From Flavobacterium lacisediminis (GTDB taxonomy: Bacteria > Bacteroidota > Bacteroidia > Flavobacteriales > Flavobacteriaceae): a stretch of DNA of 64,000 bases. Shown here piece by piece: positions 23,598 to 31,367 of this stretch; position 1 is the stretch's first letter, and each line of letters starts with the position of its first letter. The notes under the pieces were generated by a model that saw nothing but the letters and a program-made list of their open reading frames with translations, searched no databases and was not told the origin of the DNA. The translations under genes and the position numbers were made by a program. Location: assembly GCF_025909975.1 (NCBI RefSeq), contig NZ_JAPCIO010000003.1, forward strand, positions 124,001-188,000. Reading direction: 5' to 3'.

Positions 23598-26500
23598 TTA
23601 TTCGTTAACCAAAACCCATTCGCCAGAAGCCAACATACTTTCTGCCTTTTTGTATTTCATAGTTTCGCTTTTTCCACTCATTACGTGTTTAATAGTAACG
23701 GTGTCATTACGATTGATTTTTGGCATTTCTCTTGTAATCGTTTCCGTTACTTGAGGTCTTTGACTTGCCATTTCTCCTGCTCTTCTTGCTTGAGCCGCTG
23801 TATCTTCGCTATCTAAATCTTCTTTAGATTCAGTATAGTTTTCTTTTTGTTGCACTTGCTTAGCTTCTTGAATTTCCGATGTATTGTGAGAAGGTAAATC
23901 ACCTTTGAATAAGAATGAAATTACTTCTTTGTTTACATCATCGATCATTTTCTTAAACAAGTTGAACGCTTCGAATTTGTAAATCAACAATGGATCTTTT
24001 TGTTCGTGAACCGCTAACTGAACAGATTGTTTCAATTCGTCCATTTTACGTAAGTGTTTTTTCCAAGCTTCATCCACAATAGCTAACGTGATGTTTTTCT
24101 CGAAATCAGCCACTAACGAACGTCCTTCTGAAGTATATGCTTTTTCTAAATCTGTAACCACATTTAATGATTTGATTCCGTCAGAGAAAGGCACAATAAT
24201 TCTTTGGTACTGACCATTATTATTTTCGTATACATTTTTGATAATTGGATACGCTTCGCGTGCATCTCTTGCGATTTTTTCTTCATAATGTGCTAAAACC
24301 GCTTTATACACTTTACCAGTGATTTCTCTAACTGATAATTTTGCAAATTCTGATTGTGAAACTGGTGCACTAATTGAAAAATAACGAATCAATTCAAACT
24401 CGAAATTCTTGAAATCTTCTGCTAATTTATTTTGTTCCACTACTAATTCGCAAGTATCGTACATCATGTTTGCAATATCCACTTTCAAACGCTCTCCGTG
24501 TAAAGCGTGACGTCTTCTTTTGTATACTACTTCTCTTTGTGCATTCATTACGTCGTCATATTCTAACAAACGTTTACGAACTCCAAAGTTGTTTTCTTCT
24601 ACTTTTTTCTGAGCTCTTTCAATAGATTTTGTCATCATAGAATGTTGAATTACTTCACCTTCTTTCAAACCAATTCTATCCATAACTTTCGCTACTCTTT
24701 CAGAACCAAATAAACGCATTAAGTTATCTTCCAAAGACACGTAGAATTGAGAACTACCTACATCTCCTTGACGACCAGCACGACCTCTTAACTGACGGTC
24801 AACACGACGCGAATCGTGACGTTCTGTTCCGATAATTGCTAAACCACCTGCTTTTTTCACTTCGTCAGATAATTTAATATCGGTACCACGACCAGCCATA
24901 TTAGTTGCAATTGTAACAACTCCAGGTTTTCCTGCTTCAGCTACAATTTCTGCTTCACTTTTGTGCATTTTAGCATTCAATACATTGTGTTGAATACCTC
25001 TAATTTTTAACATTCGGCTTAATAATTCCGAAATCTCTACCGATGTTGTTCCAATTAACACAGGTCTTCCTGCATTTGACAATTGCACTACGTCTTCGAT
25101 AACCGCGTTGAATTTTTCACGAACGGTTCTGTAAATTAAATCGTCTTTATCTTTACGCGCCATTGGACGGTTGGTAGGAATTTCTACAACGTCTAATTTG
25201 TAGATTTCCCAGAACTCACCTGCTTCAGTTGAAGCAGTTCCTGTCATTCCTCCTAATTTGCTGTACATACGGAAATAATTCTGTAATGTAACTGTTGCAA
25301 ATGTTTGAGTAGCAGCTTCAATTTTTACATTCTCTTTTGCTTCGATTGCTTGGTGTAAACCATCTGAGTAACGACGACCATCCATGATACGTCCAGTTTG
25401 CTCATCTACAATCATTACTTTATTGTCCATGATAACGTATTCGGTATCTTTTTCGAATAAAGTATAGGCTTTTAATAACTGAGTTAATGTATGAATACGT
25501 TCCGATTTTACCGAGAAATCACGGAATAATTCTTCTTTACGTTCTGCTGCTAATTCTGGCTCTAAATTTTCTTTTTCAATTTGAGCAATTCCTGTTCCAA
25601 TATCTGGTAAAATAAAGAATTGAGCATCTGTATCTTGTGATAAGAATTGAATTCCATTATCGGTTAACTCAACTTGATTGTTTTTTTCTTCGATAACAAA
25701 ATAAAGTGCCTCATCAATTTTTGGCATTTCTCTGTTGTTATCTTGCATGTATTGGTTTTCGGTTTTTTGAAGCAATTGTTTAACTCCTTCTTCCGACAAG
25801 AACTTGATTAAAGCTTTACTTTTTGGTAATGCTCTGTAAGAACGTAATAAATTAAATCCAGCGTCTTTATTGTTACCTTCTTTGAATAAACGTTTTGCTT
25901 CGGTTAAACAATCCGTAGCCAATTTACGTTGTAAGTTTACTAAGTTTTCAACTTTTGGTTTTAACTCATTAAATTCATGACGATCTCCCTGAGGAACAGG
26001 TCCAGAAATAATCAATGGCGTTCTAGCATCATCAATTAAAACCGAGTCAACCTCATCGACAATTGCGTAATTATGTTTACGTTGTACTAAATCTTCTGGA
26101 GCATGCGCCATATTATCTCTCAAATAATCGAAACCAAATTCGTTATTTGTTCCATAAGTAATATCTGCTTCGTATGCTTTTCTTCTTTCTGGAGAGTTTG
26201 GTTGGTGATTGTCGATACAATCAACTGTTAAACCATGAAACTCGAATAAAGGTGCTTTCCAAGTACTATCACGTTTTGCCAAGTAGTCATTTACTGTAAC
26301 TAAATGCACTCCGTTTCCTGTTAAGGCATTCAAGTATAATGGTAATGTTGCTACTAATGTTTTTCCTTCCCCTGTTTGCATTTCGGCAATTTTACCTTGA
26401 TGCAACACAACTCCACCAATTAACTGAACGTCGTAGTGAATCATATCCCAAGTGATAGCTTTACCAGCTGCATTCCATGAATTGGCCCAAGTAGCGTTAT

Positions 26501-26954
26501 CACCTTCAATTGCTATATACGATTTAGTTGCTGATAACTCTCTGTCTTTTGGAGTAGCAGTAACCGTAATTGACGTATTTTCTTTAAAACGACGTGCGGT
26601 TTCTTTTACTACTGCAAAAGCTTCAGGAAGAATTTCGTTTAAAACTTTTTCAGAAATTTCATAAGCTTCTTTTTCAATCTTATCGATTTCAGCATAAATA
26701 TCTTCACGAGCATCAATGTCTTGAGTTTGCTCTGCGTCTTGTTTTAAAGAAGCGATTTTTGCATCTTTTTCAGCTCGAGCATTTTTAATTTTAGCTTTGA
26801 ATTCGGCAGTTTTAGCACGCAATTCATCATGAGACAATGCTTGTAAAGCACTCTCAAAAGATTTTACTTTATTAATAAGTGGTTGAATCGCTTTTACATC
26901 TTTCTCCGATTTGTCTCCCACAAAAGCCTTCAATATTGAATTTATGATACTCAT
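23598..26954 (-). CDS. secA: Preprotein translocase ATPase SecA
   Basis: This is the motor that drives proteins through SecYEG. At 1118 aa it is much longer than the 900-aa E. coli protein but normal for Bacteroidota, which carry insertions in the DEAD domain; here about residues 320-440 are extra. Motifs include the Walker A-type GEGKT (195-199), DEVDSVLIDDARTPLIISG (motif II), the HNVLNAK segment and 'GRGTDIKL', and 'RQLRGRAGRQGD' (motif VI). The C terminus lacks the CxCxnC(H/C) zinc site and instead ends with a small domain 'KHVMSGKSETMKYKKAESMLASGEWVLVNE'. A TATATTTG box precedes it and a hairpin terminates it, so it is transcribed alone. Confidence 0.98.
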   Translation of the reverse strand: MSIINSILKAFVGDKSEKDVKAIQPLINKVKSFESALQALSHDELRAKTAEFKAKIKNARAEKDAKIASLKQDAEQTQDIDAREDIYAEIDKIEKEAYEISEKVLNEILPEAFAVVKETARRFKENTSITVTATPKDRELSATKSYIAIEGDNATWANSWNAAGKAITWDMIHYDVQLIGGVVLHQGKIAEMQTGEGKTLVATLPLYLNALTGNGVHLVTVNDYLAKRDSTWKAPLFEFHGLTVDCIDNHQPNSPERRKAYEADITYGTNNEFGFDYLRDNMAHAPEDLVQRKHNYAIVDEVDSVLIDDARTPLIISGPVPQGDRHEFNELKPKVENLVNLQRKLATDCLTEAKRLFKEGNNKDAGFNLLRSYRALPKSKALIKFLSEEGVKQLLQKTENQYMQDNNREMPKIDEALYFVIEEKNNQVELTDNGIQFLSQDTDAQFFILPDIGTGIAQIEKENLEPELAAERKEELFRDFSVKSERIHTLTQLLKAYTLFEKDTEYVIMDNKVMIVDEQTGRIMDGRRYSDGLHQAIEAKENVKIEAATQTFATVTLQNYFRMYSKLGGMTGTASTEAGEFWEIYKLDVVEIPTNRPMARKDKDDLIYRTVREKFNAVIEDVVQLSNAGRPVLIGTTSVEISELLSRMLKIRGIQHNVLNAKMHKSEAEIVAEAGKPGVVTIATNMAGRGTDIKLSDEVKKAGGLAIIGTERHDSRRVDRQLRGRAGRQGDVGSSQFYVSLEDNLMRLFGSERVAKVMDRIGLKEGEVIQHSMMTKSIERAQKKVEENNFGVRKRLLEYDDVMNAQREVVYKRRRHALHGERLKVDIANMMYDTCELVVEQNKLAEDFKNFEFELIRYFSISAPVSQSEFAKLSVREITGKVYKAVLAHYEEKIARDAREAYPIIKNVYENNNGQYQRIIVPFSDGIKSLNVVTDLEKAYTSEGRSLVADFEKNITLAIVDEAWKKHLRKMDELKQSVQLAVHEQKDPLLIYKFEAFNLFKKMIDDVNKEVISFLFKGDLPSHNTSEIQEAKQVQQKENYTESKEDLDSEDTAAQARRAGEMASQRPQVTETITREMPKINRNDTVTIKHVMSGKSETMKYKKAESMLASGEWVLVNE

Positions 26955-26980
26955 AATTTTTTATTTTCTAAATAGGTTTG

Positions 26981-26988
26981 CAAATATA
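26981..26988 (-). promoter_or_regulatory. -7 promoter element of secA
   Basis: TATATTTG on the minus strand matches TAnnTTTG 26 nt before the secA ATG. No TTG stands at the usual distance; that space holds the T-run of the upstream terminator. Confidence 0.5.
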
Positions 26989-26991
26989 ACC

Positions 26992-27022
26992 AAAAAAAAA
27001 GCCTCAGTAAAGAGACTTGTTT
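26992..27022 (-). terminator. Terminator of the DUF2795 gene
   Basis: On the minus strand a 7-bp stem (AAGTCTC with GAGGCTT, one G-T pair) and a 6-nt loop run into nine T. It borders the secA promoter. Confidence 0.75.
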
Positions 27023-27041
27023 CTGTTGTGTTTATTTATTT

Positions 27042-27263
27042 TTAATATTCATCCTCATTCCAAAGATAATCTTCGTCAGTAGGATAATCAGGCCAAATCT
27101 CTTCCATTGATTCATAGATTTCTCCTTCGTCTTCTATAGACTGTAAATTTTCCACTACTTCTAATGGAGCTCCAGTTCTGATAGCATAGTCGATAAGTTC
27201 ATCTTTGGTTGCTGGCCAAGGCGCATCACTTAAGTATGACGCTAATTCTAATGTCCAATACAT
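27042..27263 (-). CDS. DUF2795 domain protein
   Basis: A 73-aa acidic protein. The N-terminal 'WTLELASYLSDAPWPATKDELIDYAIRTGAPLEVVENLQSI' is the DUF2795 helical repeat unit, found in small proteins across bacteria without assigned function. The C terminus is strongly acidic and tyrosine-rich, ending NEDEY. It is a single-gene unit with its own near-ideal promoter (19-nt spacer) and terminator, which suggests high expression. Confidence 0.88.
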   Translation of the reverse strand: MYWTLELASYLSDAPWPATKDELIDYAIRTGAPLEVVENLQSIEDEGEIYESMEEIWPDYPTDEDYLWNEDEY

Positions 27264-27286
27264 CTTTTTATCGATTTAAGTTTATG

Positions 27287-27316
27287 CAAAAATAAATTTA
27301 TTACCCAATAAGGCAA
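27287..27316 (-). promoter_or_regulatory. Promoter of the DUF2795 gene
   Basis: On the minus strand TTG (27316-27314), a 19-nt spacer and TATTTTTG (27294-27287) match the flavobacterial consensus, 23 nt before the ATG. Confidence 0.78.
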
Positions 27317-27409
27317 GTTTTTTTTTACTTTTTTTATTAAAATTTAAGAACGTTTCTTTTTTAGTGCTCAAAACATGACTTTACATCCCTGTTTTCAAGT
27401 ATATTAAAC

Positions 27410-27437
27410 ACTTAAAACTGATTACTGAACACTATTT
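27410..27437. repeat. Heptad repeat array at the 3' end of the cobalamin adenosyltransferase gene
   Basis: Four ACTNNNN units (ACTTAAA, ACTGATT, ACTGAAC, ACTATTT) are spaced exactly 7 nt and overlap the stop codon of the converging-side gene at 27432. Confidence 0.68.
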
Positions 27438-28001
27438 TCTAGGAATCCATTGTACTTCATCAGCGTTCAAATCATGAGACAACTTTCGTGCCAACACAAA
27501 AAGGTAGTCAGAAAGTCGGTTTAGGTACTTAATTACACGTTCATCTGTCGGTTCTATGTCATTCAAATGTACTGCTAAACGCTCTGCTCTACGACATACG
27601 CAGCGTGCTATATGACAATATGACACCGTTGTATGCCCCCCTGGTAAAACAAAATGTGTCATGGGCGGCAAAGCTTCTTCCATCGTGTCAATTTCATTTT
27701 CCAAAAATTCGATATCTGATTCCACAATTCCTAGGTTTTGCAAGCGTGGCTGACCGTTTTTCAAGGTTTCTTTTTCGGGTGGCGTGGCTAAAATAGCTCC
27801 GACAGTAAATAATCTATCTTGCACTTCAATTAATACTTTTTTATATAAATCACTCATGTCTTGGTCGCGAATTAATCCAATATGTGAATTTAATTCGTCA
27901 ACCGTTCCATAACTCTCGATTCTTATATGATGTTTTGGCACACGTGTTCCACCAAATAATGCTGTGGTTCCGGTATCACCAGTTTTGGTATATACTTTCA
28001 T
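27432..28001 (-). CDS. ATP:cob(I)alamin adenosyltransferase, PduO type
   Basis: A 189-aa cytoplasmic enzyme that makes adenosylcobalamin. It begins KVYTKTGDTGTTALFGG, the ATP-binding signature of the PduO class. 'RIESYGTVDELNSHIG' follows, and 'CHIARCVCRRAERLAVHL' and 'NRLSDYLFVLAR' near the end hold conserved active-site arginines. The coenzyme is needed by methylmalonyl-CoA mutase and others, which fits with meaB in the same window. It ends 9 nt before PPK2 on the same strand, with PPK2 upstream, so the two probably share a transcript. Confidence 0.95.
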   Translation of the reverse strand: MKVYTKTGDTGTTALFGGTRVPKHHIRIESYGTVDELNSHIGLIRDQDMSDLYKKVLIEVQDRLFTVGAILATPPEKETLKNGQPRLQNLGIVESDIEFLENEIDTMEEALPPMTHFVLPGGHTTVSYCHIARCVCRRAERLAVHLNDIEPTDERVIKYLNRLSDYLFVLARKLSHDLNADEVQWIPRK

Positions 28002-28010
28002 ATTTACTAT

Positions 28011-28889
28011 TTATTGTTTTTTTAATTGTTCGCGATACATTTCAATATTCGCTTTTACTTTTGGATCTAATTCGGGTTCGGTTATATCGGTTAGTTTTTC
28101 CATCTCTTCCCAAATGATTTTGGCAACAATATATCTCGCCACACCTTTATCATCAGCTGGAATAATGTACCAAGGCGCAAAATCGGTGGATGTTTTATTG
28201 ATAGCTTCTTCGTAATATTTCATATAATCGTCCCAACGCTCACGTTCCTTCAAATCGCCCGAACTGAATTTCCAATTATCTTCAGGATTTTCTAATCGTT
28301 TTAATAAACGTTCTCTTTGTTCTTCTTTACTCATGTGAAAATAAAACTTCAATATTTTAGTACCGTTTTGCGAAATGTGCTTTTCAAAATTCACCATTTG
28401 TTCCATTCGATTTTCCCAAAATTGAGGTGTAATATCTTCTACTTTTTCAATTCCTGGTAAATTTTCAAACAAAATATATTCGGGATGCACTCGCGTTACC
28501 AACACATTTTCATAATGCGTACGATTGAAAACAGCAAATTTTCCCTTTTCGGGCAAAGCCAAATAATGACGCCATAAATAATCGTGTTCTAATTCTGTTG
28601 AGTTTGGTGTTTTAAAACTATGGACCACAACTCCACGCGGATTAAATTCTTTAAAAACCTCACGGATTAGACTGTCTTTTCCACTGGTATCCATACCTTG
28701 TAAGCAAATTAAAAATGCATGACGATTGTGCGCATACATGGCATCTTGCTTTTTACTCAACTTTTGCTGGATTTTATCTAACGCTAATTCTTCTTGGTCT
28801 TTATTGGTATCGATGTCTAATTTTGTAGCAAAATCCGATAATTTAATCGCTGATTTCACTTTAAAATCTTCAATATTTATATTTTCCAT
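28011..28889 (-). CDS. ppk2: Polyphosphate:nucleotide phosphotransferase (PPK2)
   Basis: A 292-aa protein of the PPK2 family, which phosphorylates nucleotides with polyphosphate. Visible are the Walker A-like GMDTSGKDSLIREVF, 'FNPRGVVVHSFKTPNSTELEHDYLWRHYLALPEKGKFAVFNRTHYENVLVTRVHPE' (Walker B region with the conserved NRTHYE) and the lid 'HMSKEEQRERLLKRLENPEDNWKFSSGDLKERERWDDYMKYYEEA'. The NRSxYE/NRTHYE and 'NPEDNWKF' set suggests the class that includes AMP- and ADP-phosphorylating enzymes; the class cannot be fixed here. The ATG at 28889 is used in preference to an upstream TTG. Confidence 0.94.
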   Translation of the reverse strand: MENINIEDFKVKSAIKLSDFATKLDIDTNKDQEELALDKIQQKLSKKQDAMYAHNRHAFLICLQGMDTSGKDSLIREVFKEFNPRGVVVHSFKTPNSTELEHDYLWRHYLALPEKGKFAVFNRTHYENVLVTRVHPEYILFENLPGIEKVEDITPQFWENRMEQMVNFEKHISQNGTKILKFYFHMSKEEQRERLLKRLENPEDNWKFSSGDLKERERWDDYMKYYEEAINKTSTDFAPWYIIPADDKGVARYIVAKIIWEEMEKLTDITEPELDPKVKANIEMYREQLKKQ

Positions 28890-28975
28890 TTTCAATCACT
28901 TTTTAATAAATGTAAAAATAGTACTTTTATGAGCTATTTCTCGCTAAAAAGTTTCATAAAGTTATCGGTAAAAAT

Positions 28976-29803
28976 ATGGAAAATTTCAAACTTACTAATC
29001 TCTTCACTATAAAAGGTATTGCAGCGCCATCTGGTCTATTGTACTCGCAAAATGTATTATTTGTTATTTCAGATTCTAGCAATTTTTTATATCAATATGA
29101 TATTGCAAAAAAACTTTTACTAAAATTCCCATTAGTAAAAGATGCCAAGGAAAACATTGAAAAAGCAGAAAAACCTGATTTAGAAAGCATCACACAATAT
29201 GGTAATCAACTAATTATGTTGGGTTCTGGTTCAACTGCTAAACGTAATACAATGTTTAGTTTAGATTTGGGTTCAGATTCTTTGCAATCACAAGATTTAT
29301 CAACTCTATATAAAAAATTAAAAGATGTTGGTTCATTTTCAGATGACCAATTGAATATTGAAGGTGCCATTTATGCGCATCAAACCATGTTACTTTTTCA
29401 AAGAGGAAATTCAAAGAAAAGTCAAAATGGCATTTTTATTATCCCAAATCATCAAGAAGATGGCATTCGATTTGTGCCGATTTCACTTCCAACTTTAGAT
29501 GATATTGAAACAACTTTTACTGATGCGATTTTAGTTAACGATAAAATTTATTTCTTGGCTTGCGCCGAAAATACAACATCTACCTATGAAGATGGCGAAG
29601 TTTTAGGAACCATTTTAGGCATCATGCATGCACCAACATTTGAAATTATTGACGTTCAATTATTATCGGAACATCAGAAATTTGAAGGCATTACGCTTTA
29701 CAAGGAATCAGAAATCGAATTAGAATTCTTACTTTGTGAAGACAATGATACCGAAGTTTTAGAAGCTACGATTTATAAATTGACGCTTCCGAAAAATAAA
29801 TAA
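28976..29803 (+). CDS. DUF6929 family protein, beta-propeller-like
   Basis: A 275-aa protein without signal peptide. Repeated beta patterns are visible: 'GIAAPSGLLYSQNVLFVISDSSNFLYQYD', 'KPDLESITQYGNQLIMLGSG', 'NIEGAIYAHQTMLLFQRGN' and 'KFEGITLY'. The SGL/DLESI/NIEGA/EGIT turns recall the DUF6929 family of Bacteroidota, likely a propeller. Function unknown. It stands between the divergent PPK2 gene and the ECF operon. An 81-nt gap with no clear terminator precedes the sigma gene, so read-through is possible. Confidence 0.78.
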   Translation: MENFKLTNLFTIKGIAAPSGLLYSQNVLFVISDSSNFLYQYDIAKKLLLKFPLVKDAKENIEKAEKPDLESITQYGNQLIMLGSGSTAKRNTMFSLDLGSDSLQSQDLSTLYKKLKDVGSFSDDQLNIEGAIYAHQTMLLFQRGNSKKSQNGIFIIPNHQEDGIRFVPISLPTLDDIETTFTDAILVNDKIYFLACAENTTSTYEDGEVLGTILGIMHAPTFEIIDVQLLSEHQKFEGITLYKESEIELEFLLCEDNDTEVLEATIYKLTLPKNK

Positions 29804-29884
29804 TTAAAAAAATGAAAACTTTTTTTACTTCCTTCCCAACCTTTTACCAACTTTTCTGCTCTATATAAAAAAGCAAGTTTACCA

Positions 29885-30418
29885 ATGGATGTAAAACACA
29901 TACAAGGCTGCCGAAAAAACCATCGCGAAGCACAACGCATGGTGTATGAAATTATGGCTCCTAAGCTTTATCGTTTATGTAAACGGTATTTAAAAAAGGA
30001 AGAGGAAATTGAAGAAGTATTGGCCGATGCTTTTTTTACAATATTCACAAAAATAGAACAACTAAAAGAAGACTTGGCTTTTGAAGCTTGGGCTCGAAAA
30101 ATAACGGTAAACAATTGCCTTTTACAAATTAAAAAGAACATCAACTTTAATTTGTATTTGGAAGATGTGAGTTACAATTCGCAACCTTTAGCCGATGAAG
30201 TTACCGATTTAGAAGAAGAAGATTTGCTCAATTTACTCCAATACATTCCAGATGGATGCCAAACTATTTTTAATTTGTTTGTGATTGAAGGCTATTCGCA
30301 CAAAGAAATTGCAGAACAACTAGGCATTAGTGAAGGAACATCGAAATCGCAGTTGAATGCAGCGAAAAGTAAATTAAAAGAATTGGTAAGAACTTTTTAT
30401 TATCAAAAAGCAAAATAG
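29885..30418 (+). CDS. ECF-type RNA polymerase sigma factor
   Basis: A 177-aa sigma-70 family protein of the extracytoplasmic-function class. Region 2 lies at about residues 10-75, with 'YEIMAPKLYRLCKRYLKKEEEIEEVLADAFFTIFTKI'. Region 4 lies at about 115-170, with 'DGCQTIFNLFVIEGYSHKEIAEQLGISEGTSKSQLNAAKSKLKEL', a typical helix-turn-helix. No C-terminal extension. The downstream gene starts 2 nt after its stop and encodes a single-pass membrane protein of anti-sigma layout. The pair is therefore a sigma/anti-sigma module and heads a four-gene operon. Confidence 0.95.
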   Translation: MDVKHIQGCRKNHREAQRMVYEIMAPKLYRLCKRYLKKEEEIEEVLADAFFTIFTKIEQLKEDLAFEAWARKITVNNCLLQIKKNINFNLYLEDVSYNSQPLADEVTDLEEEDLLNLLQYIPDGCQTIFNLFVIEGYSHKEIAEQLGISEGTSKSQLNAAKSKLKELVRTFYYQKAK

Positions 30419-30420
30419 TC

Positions 30421-31332
30421 ATGGGAACAGAAGAAAAATTATATAAAAAAATACAACAAGCTGCCGAAAACGCAGAGCAAAAAGACTTTCCAGGAATGGA
30501 GAAGATTTGGGCACGCGTGGAAGACAAAATGGAAACACAAACGCTTCAAAAAGAGAAACATTTGTGGAAAAAATTAGCAGTAGCAGCATCGATAGTTTTA
30601 GTAGGCACATTAGCCTTTTTCTTAATGCAAGAAAAAGAAACTGTAATTGTTCCAGAAAATACTGTTACTACTATTGATTCGTCAAAAAACAACATTCCAA
30701 CACCTGAATCGGCGAATGGATTAGTAAATACAACTCCTGAAATTAAAAAAGAAGCCGAACAAATTTTGCAACAACAAATTGTAATTCAAAATAACATTGT
30801 AATAAACGATACCATCAATTACAAATCAAAAAAAGAAGTTGCACTACCTACTATTGCCATGGAAGAAGTTCAAGAAGTAGCTAAAACGAGTTTGGCTCCG
30901 AGTTACAATAACAGTATGTCTAATTCAGCATCCATAAATAATTCAGGCTATTTGGCAAAAGGAAAACGTTATGATGTGAATGTAAGCACAGCCGAGACAA
31001 CTCAAGAAAAAGATAAAAAAGTAGCTAATGATGATTTAGTTGTGATTGATGGAAAAGCAAGTAAAAAATCGTTGACGAATATCAATCCAGAGGAAATTGA
31101 ATCAATTACGGTATTAAAAGAACCTGTTTATTTTATCAACGGTATAGAATATTCGGAAGAATCATTATTTGGAGAAAATCCTACGAGTCCTTATGCACCA
31201 TTGAGTAAACAAAAAATTGACACCATCGTTATTTTACAACCTGAAAAAGCCATTCCAATTTATGGTGAAAAAGGCAAAAAAGGAGTGGTGATTATAACCA
31301 CCATTGGCGGAAAACCTAAAAACCGTCCTTAA
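30421..31332 (+). CDS. Membrane-anchored anti-sigma-like protein with TonB-plug-like C terminus
   Basis: A 303-aa protein. The N-terminal 55 residues are cytosolic and helical ('LYKKIQQAAENAEQKDFPGMEKIWARVEDKME'), one transmembrane segment lies at about 58-76 (VAASIVLVGTLAFFLM) and the rest is periplasmic. The end shows two pieces of a TonB-receptor plug-like pattern. One is 'LVVIDGKASKKSLTNINPEEIESITVLKE', where plugs have VxIDG...INPxDIESIxVLK. The other, after a 45-residue insertion, is 'AIPIYGEKGKKGVVIITT', where plugs have A..YGxxGxNGVIIITT. The insertion itself carries 'FINGIEY' and 'IDTIVILQPEK', a second weaker copy. It is probably the anti-sigma partner of the upstream ECF factor. 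The plug-like part could bind a ligand or partner. Confidence 0.8.
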   Translation: MGTEEKLYKKIQQAAENAEQKDFPGMEKIWARVEDKMETQTLQKEKHLWKKLAVAASIVLVGTLAFFLMQEKETVIVPENTVTTIDSSKNNIPTPESANGLVNTTPEIKKEAEQILQQQIVIQNNIVINDTINYKSKKEVALPTIAMEEVQEVAKTSLAPSYNNSMSNSASINNSGYLAKGKRYDVNVSTAETTQEKDKKVANDDLVVIDGKASKKSLTNINPEEIESITVLKEPVYFINGIEYSEESLFGENPTSPYAPLSKQKIDTIVILQPEKAIPIYGEKGKKGVVIITTIGGKPKNRP

Positions 31333-31367
31333 AAAAAGAATCTTTCTATTAACTTAAATTCAATATC

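Noticed and set aside
29804..29884. Short frame starting MKTFFTSFPTFYQL before the sigma gene
   Set aside because: It is about 18 codons long, has no signal of conservation visible to me, and looks like leader sequence.
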